Source of the DNA: an uncultured Planctomycetaceae bacterium
GTDB lineage: Bacteria; Planctomycetota; Planctomycetia; Pirellulales; JACPPG01
DNA length: 22,427 bases
Reading direction: 5' to 3'
NCBI GenBank assembly: GCA_945957305.1
Contig: CAMFLN010000001.1
Location: 1 to 22,427 of the forward strand
Shown: positions 22,398-22,427 of the stretch, piece after piece
Layout of the letters: each line of letters starts with the position of its first letter
Numbering within the stretch: the stretch's first letter is position 1
Made by a program: the position numbers and the translations under genes
The notes under the pieces: model-generated
Seen by the model: only the letters and a program-made list of their open reading frames with translations
Databases searched by the model: none
What the model was told of the DNA's origin: nothing

Positions 22398-22427
22398 CTG
22401 TCTCTTATACACATCTCCGAGCCCACG
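22398..22427. other. Nextera transposase adapter sequence (non-genomic contig end)
   Basis: CTGTCTCTTATACACATCT (22398-22416) is the Tn5 mosaic end used in Nextera libraries, and CCGAGCCCACG (22417-22427) is the start of the Illumina read-2 adapter. The match is exact over all 30 bases, so this is untrimmed adapter. Confidence 0.97.

Noticed and set aside
21966..22412. Minus-strand open frame of 148 codons beginning MYKRQ
   Set aside because: Its start lies inside the Nextera adapter and it runs antisense through the small proline-rich gene. It is an artefact.

Overview
The window looks like the end of an assembled contig from a member of the Planctomycetota, probably a Pirellulales-type bacterium from a metagenome or draft genome. 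This is inferred from the gene families: two secreted DUF1501 proteins, a PQQ-type beta-propeller protein, a secreted Dabb protein, Gfo/Idh/MocA oxidoreductase, BON, DUF3467 and DUF4112 proteins, a small cytochrome c'-like protein, high GC, frequent GTG starts and mostly short gene clusters. The last 30 bases are a Nextera transposon-adapter read-through, so the assembly ends there and the bases after 22397 are not genomic.

Layout. 2-1243 (+) is the body of a DUF1501 protein cut by the left edge. A small unknown gene (-) and a DUF4112 membrane protein (+) diverge from each other. A large MscS-type mechanosensitive channel (+) converges on a two-gene minus-strand cluster: a ROK-family, polyphosphate-glucokinase-like sugar kinase followed by an unusual HAD phosphatase/P-loop ATPase fusion. 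A structured divergent region (about 7417-7614) separates that cluster from a small secreted protein and a ferritin-like protein (+). Next comes a tightly coupled minus-strand pair, a berberine-bridge-type FAD oxidase and a diacetylphloroglucinol-hydrolase-like zinc enzyme, divergent from a cupin gene.

The right half holds a NeuD/PglD-type acyltransferase (-), a secreted metal-dependent amidohydrolase (+), a PQQ-propeller protein followed by a Tat-exported DUF1501 protein (+), a secreted Dabb protein (-) divergent from a Gfo/Idh/MocA oxidoreductase (+), and a glutamyl-tRNA synthetase (+). The synthetase's stop codon overlaps that of a convergent cytochrome c'-like gene, which forms an operon with a BON-domain gene (-). 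The window ends with a DUF3467 protein under a recognisable promoter with an upstream palindrome, a strong hairpin terminator, a small proline-rich envelope protein, and the last codons of a minus-strand gene running off the contig.

No tRNA, rRNA, CRISPR array, insertion sequence or phage gene was seen. The most unusual content is the kinase plus phosphatase/ATPase-fusion pair, the oxidase plus C-C-hydrolase pair, and the structured intergenic regions. I found no clear-cut new multi-gene defence or mobile system.
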